The translations under genes and the position numbers were made by a program. A stretch of DNA of 11,861 nt, taken from positions 1-11,861 of the forward strand of contig JAULUH010000203.1 of NCBI GenBank assembly GCA_032111745.1. Reading direction: 5' to 3'. Of this stretch, positions 6,546 to 11,861 are shown piece after piece. This DNA comes from JAULUH01 sp032111745. GTDB lineage: Bacteria; Chloroflexota; Anaerolineae; JAAEKA01. The notes under the pieces are model-generated. The model worked only from the letters and a program-made list of their open reading frames with translations, was not told the DNA's origin and searched no databases. The first letter of the stretch is position 1; the number at the start of each line of letters is the position of its first letter.

Positions 6546-6890
6546 ATGCCACAGAATTCGCCATATTTCGGCCGGCCTGGCCCCCAGGCTGCCGGCTCGC
6601 ACCCGGCAGGCGCTGTGCCCGAGGAGCTGGCCGATTTCGTTAACCTGATCGGCCTTCTGCATGAGGTCCTGACTCCTGTGGGCCCCTCGGAGGCGTTTCG
6701 TGCCGCTCTGGGCCAGGAGCTGCTTGTGGCGGGACGCGCCAGGCAGGAAGAAAACCTGGCTCGCCAGGGTAAGCGCCGGCTGGCCAGCCCATGGGCCCTG
6801 GTGGCCGCCGCCGCCGCCTCCGCGGTCTCTGTGGTGGTAGGTATCATCACCTTCATCATCTGGCATCGCACCAGGCCGGCCGCCGGCTAG
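6546..6890 (+). CDS. Small single-helix membrane protein, unknown (possible anti-sigma partner)
   Basis: 114 residues, family not recognised. The N-terminal 20 residues are Pro/Gly-rich. Residues about 25-70 form predicted helices (EELADFVNLIGLLHEVL, then PSEAFRAALGQELLVAGRARQ), a pattern that resembles the cytosolic part of some membrane anti-sigma or sigma-associated proteins. A basic KRR (76-78) precedes one hydrophobic helix (about 83-106), and the chain ends in a short polar tail. The charge suggests N-terminus inside. There is no cysteine, so it lacks the HxxxCxxC zinc anti-sigma motif. The ATG has GAGGAAG 8 bp upstream. Position in the sigma-DegV-FabH run (35 and 38 bp to its neighbours) supports a real, co-transcribed gene. 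The anti-sigma role is inference only. Confidence 0.75.
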   Translation: MPQNSPYFGRPGPQAAGSHPAGAVPEELADFVNLIGLLHEVLTPVGPSEAFRAALGQELLVAGRARQEENLARQGKRRLASPWALVAAAAASAVSVVVGIITFIIWHRTRPAAG

Positions 6891-6928
6891 GCTTTGATCC
6901 GGACGCAGGCGCGACGCCTGGAGGTCTC

Positions 6929-8134
6929 ATGACTCAACTCTATGCCCGCATTACCGGCTATGGCAAGTATGCGCCCGCCCGCCGGCTCACCAACTACGAC
7001 CTGGAACAGATGGTCGACACGTCCGACGAGTGGATCACCAGGAACACGGGCATCCGCGAGCGGCGTATTGTCGCCCCGGGCGAGACCACCGTATCTCTAG
7101 CCCTGGAGGCCAGCCGGGCTGCCCTGGCCATGGCCCAGATCCATCCCGAGGAGCTGGACCTGATCATCCTGGCCACCTCATCGCCCGACTATCTGCTGCC
7201 GGCGTCGGCCGGGATGCTGCAGGACCGCCTCGGCGCCAGCCATGCCGGGGCCTTCGACCTTTCCTCGGGCTGCACCGGCTTCGTGTATGGGCTGGCCACC
7301 GCTACCCAGTTCATCCGGACCGGCGCCATGAGCCGGATCCTGCTGGTGGGCGCAGACATCGTCTCCCCCGTGCTAGACTACACCGATCGCAACACCGCCA
7401 TCATCTTCGGCGACGGCGCCGGGGCCGTAGTGTTGGAGCCCAGCATGGTGCCTACGGGCGTGCTGGCCTTCGAGCTGGGCTCCGAGGGCTCAGGCTGGGA
7501 CGCGCTTTATTACCCGATAGGTGGGGGTGCCAAGCCCTTCTCCCAGGACGGGCTGGACAAGCGCGAGAACTACATGCGCATGGACGGCAAGAAGCTGCTC
7601 AAGTTCGCCATGCGCAAGATGACCGCCACGATCCAGAATACGGTGCAGCGCAGCGGCCTGCCCTTCGAGGATATCGACCTGATCATTCCCAGCCAGACCA
7701 ACATGCGGCTGATCGAGATGCTGATCAAGCGCCTGCACGTCGACCCGGACAAGGTGATGGTGAACCTGGACCGCTACGGCAATACCTCGGCCGCGTCGAT
7801 TCCGCTGGCCCTGGTCGAGGCTGCCGAGCAGGGCAAGATCAAAGACGGCAGCCACATCGTGCTGGCTGCGTACGGCGCGGGCCTCACCTGGGCCTCGGCG
7901 GTTGTGCACTGGCACCCGACGCGTCCGGAGAACGAGCAGGCCATCCTGATCACCGACTGGCCGGTGCGCGACCGGTTGCAGCTGGAGGTCAACAAGCTGC
8001 GTTCTGCCGTGTGGTCGGCCCAGGTCAGCGCCCGTACCAAGGCGCAGGAGGCCAGCATGGCCGTGATGGTGCCCTTCTACTCCTGGCAGCGCAAGCGTCG
8101 CAAGGCCAAAGAGGCCGAAAATCCCCCGAAATAG
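6929..8134 (+). CDS. FabH/KAS III-like 3-oxoacyl-ACP synthase with altered active site
   Basis: 401 residues; the thiolase fold of FabH (first condensation of fatty-acid synthesis) covers residues 1-328. Family marks: SDEWITRNTGIRERR at 32-46, LSSGCTGFVYGL at 111-122 with the nucleophile C115, FGDGAGAVVL at 160-169, and DRYGNTSAASIP at 281-292 with N285. The usual PHQAN motif reads PSQTN at 254-258, so the catalytic histidine is Ser255. Residues 330-401 are an extra tail, charged and ending SWQRKRRKAKEAENPPK; ordinary FabH stops near residue 330. The start at 6929 has GGAGG 5 bp upstream; an open frame extends further upstream but overlaps the previous gene. Because of the missing His it may be an acyltransferase or may catalyse another Claisen-like step, rather than being the housekeeping FabH. 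Last gene of the sigma operon. Confidence 0.9.
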   Translation: MTQLYARITGYGKYAPARRLTNYDLEQMVDTSDEWITRNTGIRERRIVAPGETTVSLALEASRAALAMAQIHPEELDLIILATSSPDYLLPASAGMLQDRLGASHAGAFDLSSGCTGFVYGLATATQFIRTGAMSRILLVGADIVSPVLDYTDRNTAIIFGDGAGAVVLEPSMVPTGVLAFELGSEGSGWDALYYPIGGGAKPFSQDGLDKRENYMRMDGKKLLKFAMRKMTATIQNTVQRSGLPFEDIDLIIPSQTNMRLIEMLIKRLHVDPDKVMVNLDRYGNTSAASIPLALVEAAEQGKIKDGSHIVLAAYGAGLTWASAVVHWHPTRPENEQAILITDWPVRDRLQLEVNKLRSAVWSAQVSARTKAQEASMAVMVPFYSWQRKRRKAKEAENPPK

Positions 8135-8153
8135 ATGGGGCATGGCAGCGTAG

Positions 8154-8214
8154 GGGCATGAACAAGCAAAAGAGCGTGGCGGCCGCCGCCACGCTCTTTT
8201 GCTTGTTCATGCCC
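8154..8214. repeat. Perfect 61-nt palindrome (hairpin element 2), likely bidirectional terminator
   Basis: Arms 8154-8183 and 8185-8214 are exact inverted copies around one central base. Ends are GGGCATGAA/TTCATGCCC as in element 1; the left flank completes the shared 14-mer CGTAGGGGCATGAA (8149-8162). The inner stem is GC-rich and flanked by AAAAG on one side and CTTTT on the other, so it reads as an intrinsic terminator on both strands. It sits exactly between the convergent fabH-like gene (stop 8134) and the helix-hairpin-helix gene (stop 8219). Confidence 0.95.
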
Positions 8215-8218
8215 TGCG

Positions 8219-9085
8219 TCAGGTACGCCCGCCCTTCAGCCTGTCCTGCAAGGCCTGCAGCTCTTCCCATTTGCCGGCCTGGGCCAGCCGGGCCTGCTCG
8301 GCCCAGGTAGTGGGATCACCGAAGGCGCCGGTGATGCCGGCGTCGGCCAGGATGCGGCGGATTTCGTCGACCGGGGTGGCCTTGAGTTGGGCGAAAGTGG
8401 TGATGCCGGCGACGTTGAGGGCGGCCGTGATCTTGGGGCCGATGCCCTCGATCCTGGTCAGATCGTCCGGAGCCACCTCGGGCGCCTTCTCGACGCCGCC
8501 GACCAGCTCATCCTGCCAGGCCTTCAGCTCAGTCCACTTGCCTGCCGCGGCGAGCGCGGCCTGCTCGGGCCAGGTGCCGGGGTCGGCCGAGATGCCGGCG
8601 TCGCGCAGGATCCGGCGCAATTCCTCGTCTGACGTGGCCGCCATCTGGGCAAAGGTTGTGATCCCGGCCGCGCGCAGCGCGGTAGCTGTCTTCGGGCCAA
8701 TGCCCTCGATGCGGGTCAGGTCATCCATCGCCGGTATCGGCTTGGCCTCGGCCACCGCCGCTACGGTAGCGGCGCGCGCCACTGGCGGTGGCGTGGGCTG
8801 GGCTGCGGGCGGCGGGGTTGCGGCCACGCGCTCCACCGGAGGTGGCGTGGGGGTGACGACCGGCTTGGCCGGCGGCGGTGGGGGAGGTGGTGGCGGTGCC
8901 GGCGGGCGCCGAAACAGCCACCACAGGAACAGCAGCAGCAGCACCAGGCCGATCAGCACCCAGACCCACCAGGGGATGCCGGCCAGGGCGCCCTGTTCCG
9001 CGGGCGCGGCGGAGACCGGCGCCACCAGGGTCAGGGTGAGCAGCACGGCCAGCGCCAGGGTCCAGGAACGGGACGAGATCTTCAT
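8219..9085 (-). CDS. Membrane-anchored protein with two helix-hairpin-helix repeats
   Basis: 288 residues. Residues 1-27 look like a signal peptide (SSRSW, hydrophobic ALAVLLTLTLVAPVSA, then APA). A second hydrophobic helix at about 37-58 (WWVWVLIGLVLLLLFLWWLF) ends in RR. Then comes a low-complexity Pro/Ala linker (61-115, including nine consecutive prolines), followed by two tandem copies of a roughly 77-80-residue module at 121-197 and 207-286. Each begins DDLTRIEGIGPK, the GIGP hairpin of a helix-hairpin-helix, has AGITTFAQ, and ends with TW.EQA.LA.AGKW.EL...Q. The copies are about 60% identical, with a 3-residue length difference. Such modules (DUF4332-like) often occur in poorly characterised proteins; DNA binding is possible but unproven. 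The start is decided by GAGGAGG 5 bp upstream. Own promoter at 9142-9171. Confidence 0.88.
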   Translation of the reverse strand: MKISSRSWTLALAVLLTLTLVAPVSAAPAEQGALAGIPWWVWVLIGLVLLLLFLWWLFRRPPAPPPPPPPPPAKPVVTPTPPPVERVAATPPPAAQPTPPPVARAATVAAVAEAKPIPAMDDLTRIEGIGPKTATALRAAGITTFAQMAATSDEELRRILRDAGISADPGTWPEQAALAAAGKWTELKAWQDELVGGVEKAPEVAPDDLTRIEGIGPKITAALNVAGITTFAQLKATPVDEIRRILADAGITGAFGDPTTWAEQARLAQAGKWEELQALQDRLKGGRT

Positions 9086-9141
9086 GGGGTCCTCCTCATT
9101 GTGCGCTAGCGATAACCTGCGGGAAACCACACCGTGGCCCA

Positions 9142-9171
9142 ACTATACACGAGGTCGCGTTCTTCTGTCAA
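9142..9171 (-). promoter_or_regulatory. Strong promoter of the helix-hairpin-helix gene
   Basis: On the minus strand: -35 TTGACA (9171-9166, perfect), 18-bp spacer, -10 TATAGT (9147-9142). The predicted start is near 9135, about 50 bp before the ATG. The -35 box contains the TGA stop codon of the upstream phosphoribosyltransferase gene, so the promoter starts inside that gene's last codons. Confidence 0.75.
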
Positions 9172-9725
9172 TCGGATCCATCCACAAACACGGGCAGGTT
9201 GCCCAGGGCCACCACGTGGGACCAGTCGTTGTCGCCCTCGGTGAAGATGGCGGCGACCTGGCTGACCTTGGCGCCGGCCCTGGCCATCACCTGTTGCATG
9301 CCTTCCACGGTGCTGCCGGTGCTGACCACGTCGTCCACCAGAATGACCCGTTTGCCGGTGATCAGGGCGTGATCCTTTTCGTCGAGGAAGAGGGTCTGGG
9401 GGGTGCCGGTGGTGAGGGAGACCGTCTCGGCGCTGAGGGCGTCGCCCATATAGGTCTTATAGGCCTTGCGCAGGACGACGTAAGGCAGGCCCATGAGCGC
9501 GCTCATCTCGTAGATCAGGGGGATGCTCTTGGCCTCGGCGGTCACCAGAACGTCGGCAGGCACGTGGCGCAGCCGCTCGGCCAGGGCCGCCGCGGCGGCC
9601 TTGACCACGTAGGTGTCGCCCAGCATGTTGAAGATGGCGATGCGGACGCCCGGGGCGACCTCGAACAAGGGAAAGTGCCGGGTGAGGCCGGCAACCTCGA
9701 CGGTGTAGGTATCTCGCTGGCTCAT
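9168..9725 (-). CDS. Type I phosphoribosyltransferase, adenine phosphoribosyltransferase-like
   Basis: 185 residues. The PRPP-binding signature VILVDDVVSTGST lies at 127-139. The N-terminal half (DVLVTAEAKSIPLIYEMSALMGLPYVVLRKAYKTYM, residues 58-92) has the layout of APRT/XPRT-type purine salvage enzymes, where the RK..K segment follows the conserved Glu-Ala strand. A base-plus-PRPP to nucleotide reaction is therefore likely. Which base is used cannot be read from the sequence; a regulatory role, as in some PRTase-fold proteins, is an alternative. I chose the ATG at 9725; the open frame continues upstream to 9854, but that part crosses the predicted promoter and has no family similarity. The ATG overlaps the stop of an 8-codon reading frame (9748-9724). 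Confidence 0.85.
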   Translation of the reverse strand: MSQRDTYTVEVAGLTRHFPLFEVAPGVRIAIFNMLGDTYVVKAAAAALAERLRHVPADVLVTAEAKSIPLIYEMSALMGLPYVVLRKAYKTYMGDALSAETVSLTTGTPQTLFLDEKDHALITGKRVILVDDVVSTGSTVEGMQQVMARAGAKVSQVAAIFTEGDNDWSHVVALGNLPVFVDGSD

Positions 9726-9794
9726 TGGCAGAACTCGGCTACCCTCATGGCTGGTGAAAGTGGGCGGCCGCCTGGACACAGCGGCCAGGAGTGT

Positions 9795-9822
9795 AGTATA
9801 CCCAGCTTTGGCCGCAAGACAA
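9795..9822 (-). promoter_or_regulatory. Likely promoter of the phosphoribosyltransferase gene
   Basis: Minus strand: -35 TTGTCT (9822-9817), 16-bp spacer, -10 TATACT (9800-9795). The leader would be about 60 nt. It lies downstream of the alternative longer start, which is one reason for preferring the ATG at 9725. Confidence 0.55.
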
Positions 9823-9875
9823 CCAACCCCGTCACCCTGCGTCACCATCGTCATTGCGACATCGCCATGCCGCGG

Positions 9876-9897
9876 GGGTCTGCAGGACCACAGACCC
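9876..9897. other. Hairpin in the intergenic region
   Basis: GGGTCTG (9876-9882), 8-nt loop, CAGACCC (9891-9897). No T-tract follows. It adjoins the presumed dispersed repeat and may belong to it. Confidence 0.4.
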
Positions 9898-9907
9898 TGC
9901 TATTGTC

Positions 9908-9971
9908 TGTCATCCTGAGCGGGTTATGCGGCCAACATGCATTTCAGCGAGTCGCCAGCGAAGGATCTCTC
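9908..9971. repeat. Presumed dispersed intergenic repeat (GTCATCCTGAGC ... CAGCGAAGGATCT type)
   Basis: Begins TGTCATCCTGAGCG and ends CAGCGAAGGATCTCTC, with imperfectly complementary ends (ATCCT with AGGAT). From memory, closely similar end sequences recur in intergenic regions of several bacterial phyla including Chloroflexota. Only one copy lies in this window, so the repeat status cannot be shown here. The region 9823-10093 otherwise holds only the hairpins listed. Confidence 0.45.
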
Positions 9972-10002
9972 CGGGACTTCCCACAGAGGCATCCGCACCC
10001 CA

Positions 10003-10038
10003 ACAGAAAGAGGCGCCCCATGTAGGGCGCCTCTCTGT
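10003..10038. other. Hairpin downstream of the protease gene
   Basis: AGAGGCGCCC (10009-10018), loop CATGTA, GGGCGCCTCT (10025-10034). The stem is extended by ACAG/CTGT (10003-10006 with 10035-10038) across a 2-nt bulge. It has no T-tract, and is a possible second terminator or a repeat remnant. Confidence 0.5.
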
Positions 10039-10050
10039 GCCAAGGGAGAT

Positions 10051-10079
10051 GGAGAGATAGCCCATCGGGCCATCTCTCC
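10051..10079 (-). terminator. Hairpin directly after the protease stop codon
   Basis: GGAGAGAT (10051-10058) with ATCTCTCC (10072-10079), continued by GCCC/GGGC around an ATC loop after one mismatch. It begins 14 bp after the protease stop on the minus strand. There is no U-run, so termination may be weak or Rho-assisted, or the hairpin may protect the 3' end. Confidence 0.5.
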
Positions 10080-10093
10080 CGGTTTGTTGAGGC

Positions 10094-11861
10094 TCAGTCC
10101 GTGCCTACCGCCACGACAGTGACGCCGATGCGGCCGTCGTCGTAGCCCGCGGGCGCGGCCACGTTGTGGTAGGTCACCGTGCCCAGGTACTTGGTGCCGG
10201 CGTTCAGCCCGCTCCAGTTCAGGGTCACGTTGGCCGTGGTGCCGATGGTAGCAGTCGACGGCGCGGTCACCGTCATGTTGCCGGCATCGGCGGCCGTGAT
10301 CGCCCATGCGAACAGGGTGAAGTTGGCGTCAGGCCCATCGGTCTGCCAGCCATGGACCCAGGCGGTGTAGGTGCCGGCAGTAGGCTTAGTGAGGTTGACC
10401 TCCTCGGCCGAGGTGCCGAATCCACTGCTGCCGACCAGGGTGTTGCCGCGGTACACGTAGAGGTCGAGGTCGTCGTCGCCATCGGTGTACTCGTCGAACA
10501 GCGAGAAGCGGGCCAGCTCGGTGCCGGCGGGGATAGCAAAGTCAAAGGATACCGTGCCGGGGCCGCCGGGCACGAAGGTGTTGGTCGGATCATCCGCGAC
10601 AGTGCCGGCGAACTTGGTGGCCTCAACCAGGCCGTGCGGCCGGGCCGAGAAGTCGCCGTCGTAGCCGAAGGTCACGCTGTAGCCGACGGAGCCGCTGGTG
10701 CCGCTGCCACTCACGGCGCCCGGCGCGGCCAGGGCCACCGGCCGTAGGGCGATGGGGCTGCGCACGTTGTGGGTGCCATCGCTCCAGACCAGGGCGCCGA
10801 AGGTGTAGGCATTCAGTGGCGCCGAGGTGCGGGTGAAGGTGACCTTGAAGGATGCCGACTGGCCGGGGGCCACGGTCAGGGTGGGCGGGTCGACGACGAC
10901 GTCGAAGCCGGCCAGGCCCTGGATGCTGGCGTTGTAGGTCGATGTGGCACCGGCGACGTTGGTCACCGTGCGCATCACGCTCTCCACGCCGGCCAGGTCG
11001 TTGACGGCGATGGAGGGCAGGTTGAGCTGGCTGGCGGGGATAGCGTTGAACGCGCAGCGCGGGTCAAGGGCAACGCCCTGGGTGCACAGGAACTGCACGA
11101 ACTCCATGCGCCGCACGTTATAGACCAGACCGGGGTCGGTGGCTGCGTTCGGGACCACCTGGCCGGCACCGAAGCCGAACGGGTTGCCCGGGATAGTGTT
11201 GCCCGCGTTCGTGGTCTGGCTGGCGGTGGTCATCAGGGCCGACTTGATCATGGCCGGCGACCAGCTGGGATAGCGCGCCTTCATCAGGGCCGCGATGCCG
11301 GCGACGTGTGGGCTGGACATGGAGGTGCCGCTATAGAAGTCGAAGTCGCGGCCATTGTTGCCCGGAGGGGCTACCGCGGCAAAGACGTCCACGCCAGGGG
11401 CCATGATGTCCGGCTTCAAGAAGTCACCGGCAGCAGCAAGGGCCGGGCCGCGCGAGGAGAAGGACGCCACGATGGGCGCCTCCACCTGTACCTTGGCACC
11501 TGGAGCAATCTGGCCGGTGGCACCGGCACCAGCACCTGTGATGTAGGCTTTGATCGCCGCACCCGCTACCTCGTCCACGTGGATCGACGGCACGAAGTGC
11601 AGGTCGGCGTTGACCGAGCTGGGGGAGGTGTTGGCCAGGATCATGGCCAGACCACCGGCCTCCTTGACCGCCAGGCTCTTGTCAGTGCGGGCAATGACTC
11701 CACGATCGCAGAACACCATCTTGCCGGTGACCACCGCCGGGTCCAGCGTGCCAGGGTAGCACAGGCGGACTTCGGTGGCGATCGCGCCCGGCAGGCCAGC
11801 ACTGGTGGACAGGATCAGCGGCAACGCCGGTGAGCCGCCACTCAGCGACTTGCCGTTGTAG
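10094..11861 (-). CDS. Secreted S8 family subtilisin-like serine protease, partial (5' end outside window)
   Basis: The C-terminal 588 residues are visible; the frame is still open at the window edge (YNGKSLSGGSPA before any start), so the signal peptide and the catalytic Asp and His lie outside. Numbering from the edge, residues about 13-115 are a PA (protease-associated) insert (VVTGKMVFCDRG, AVKEAGGLAMILAN). The subtilase core resumes with SFSSRGP, KPDIMAPGVDV and GTSMSSPHVAG, with catalytic Ser180 encoded at 11321-11323. Residues about 282-376 resemble the fibronectin-like domain that follows plant-type subtilases (SVMRTVTNVAGATSTY). A PPC-like beta domain follows (about 425-525, with DDDLDLYVYRG and PTAGTYTAWVHGW), then a short Ig-like tail. 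No sorting motif or membrane helix is seen at the C-terminus, so an extracellular enzyme is likely. A hairpin follows the stop. Confidence 0.93.
   Translation of the reverse strand, partial: YNGKSLSGGSPALPLILSTSAGLPGAIATEVRLCYPGTLDPAVVTGKMVFCDRGVIARTDKSLAVKEAGGLAMILANTSPSSVNADLHFVPSIHVDEVAGAAIKAYITGAGAGATGQIAPGAKVQVEAPIVASFSSRGPALAAAGDFLKPDIMAPGVDVFAAVAPPGNNGRDFDFYSGTSMSSPHVAGIAALMKARYPSWSPAMIKSALMTTASQTTNAGNTIPGNPFGFGAGQVVPNAATDPGLVYNVRRMEFVQFLCTQGVALDPRCAFNAIPASQLNLPSIAVNDLAGVESVMRTVTNVAGATSTYNASIQGLAGFDVVVDPPTLTVAPGQSASFKVTFTRTSAPLNAYTFGALVWSDGTHNVRSPIALRPVALAAPGAVSGSGTSGSVGYSVTFGYDGDFSARPHGLVEATKFAGTVADDPTNTFVPGGPGTVSFDFAIPAGTELARFSLFDEYTDGDDDLDLYVYRGNTLVGSSGFGTSAEEVNLTKPTAGTYTAWVHGWQTDGPDANFTLFAWAITAADAGNMTVTAPSTATIGTTANVTLNWSGLNAGTKYLGTVTYHNVAAPAGYDDGRIGVTVVAVGTD

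Noticed and set aside
6791..6928. N-terminal extension of the FabH-like protein to 447 residues
   Set aside because: The extra 46 residues overlap the preceding gene, are Arg/His-rich and non-conserved, while a GGAGG site stands before the ATG at 6929.
7030..8310. 426-codon frame overlapping the FabH-like gene on the same strand
   Set aside because: Shifted-frame shadow of fabH, Arg/Pro/Gly-rich, without family features.
8199..10025. 608-codon open frame on the plus strand, antisense to the helix-hairpin-helix and phosphoribosyltransferase genes
   Set aside because: It crosses two well-supported minus-strand genes and their promoters, and its glycine runs are the reverse of the proline linker. 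Long antisense frames are expected at this GC content.
1..11861. tRNA, rRNA, CRISPR array, transposase or prophage gene
   Set aside because: Looked for on both strands; no cloverleaf with a TTCGA arm, no spaced direct repeats and no recombinase or phage motif was seen.

Overview
The window is GC-rich bacterial chromosome with tightly packed, operon-like genes. No rRNA, tRNA, CRISPR array or transposase was recognised. The gene style (THUMP-like methyltransferase, helix-hairpin-helix membrane protein, subtilase with PA domain, GTG starts) together with the FolB, LysA and HPPK variants suggests Chloroflexota, perhaps an Anaerolineae/Caldilineae-type lineage. That assignment is inference; no marker gene is present.

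Left part (1-4690): a minus-strand operon runs folB -> a folK-lysA gene fusion -> a THUMP-like methyltransferase -> probably a further gene that starts on the methyltransferase stop codon and leaves the window. Divergent from it is folE with its own promoter, leader and intrinsic terminator. FolE, FolB and FolK are three steps of pterin/folate synthesis, and the same transcript supplies diaminopimelate decarboxylase (lysine) as the C-terminal half of the FolK polypeptide. The 425-bp divergent region holds a perfect 65-nt palindrome and a promoter with a dyad between its -35 and -10 boxes.

Middle part (4740-8214): a plus-strand run of four genes encodes an ECF sigma factor, a DegV (fatty-acid-binding) protein, a small cysteine-free protein with one C-terminal membrane helix, and a FabH/KAS III-like protein. 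The DegV and FabH proteins each lack a functionally important family histidine (Asn and Ser instead), and FabH carries a 70-residue tail. The run ends in a second long perfect palindrome, which shares its ends with the first one but has an unrelated core.

Right part (8215-11861): minus-strand genes encode a membrane-anchored protein with two helix-hairpin-helix repeats, a type I phosphoribosyltransferase, and the C-terminal part of a large secreted S8 subtilase cut by the window edge. Good promoters precede the first two. The region between the phosphoribosyltransferase and the protease carries hairpins and what looks like a dispersed intergenic repeat.

Most noteworthy: the folK-lysA fusion, the palindrome family with constant ends and variable self-complementary cores, the His-less FabH, and the sigma/DegV/membrane protein/FabH operon, which may be a lipid-responsive regulatory unit.
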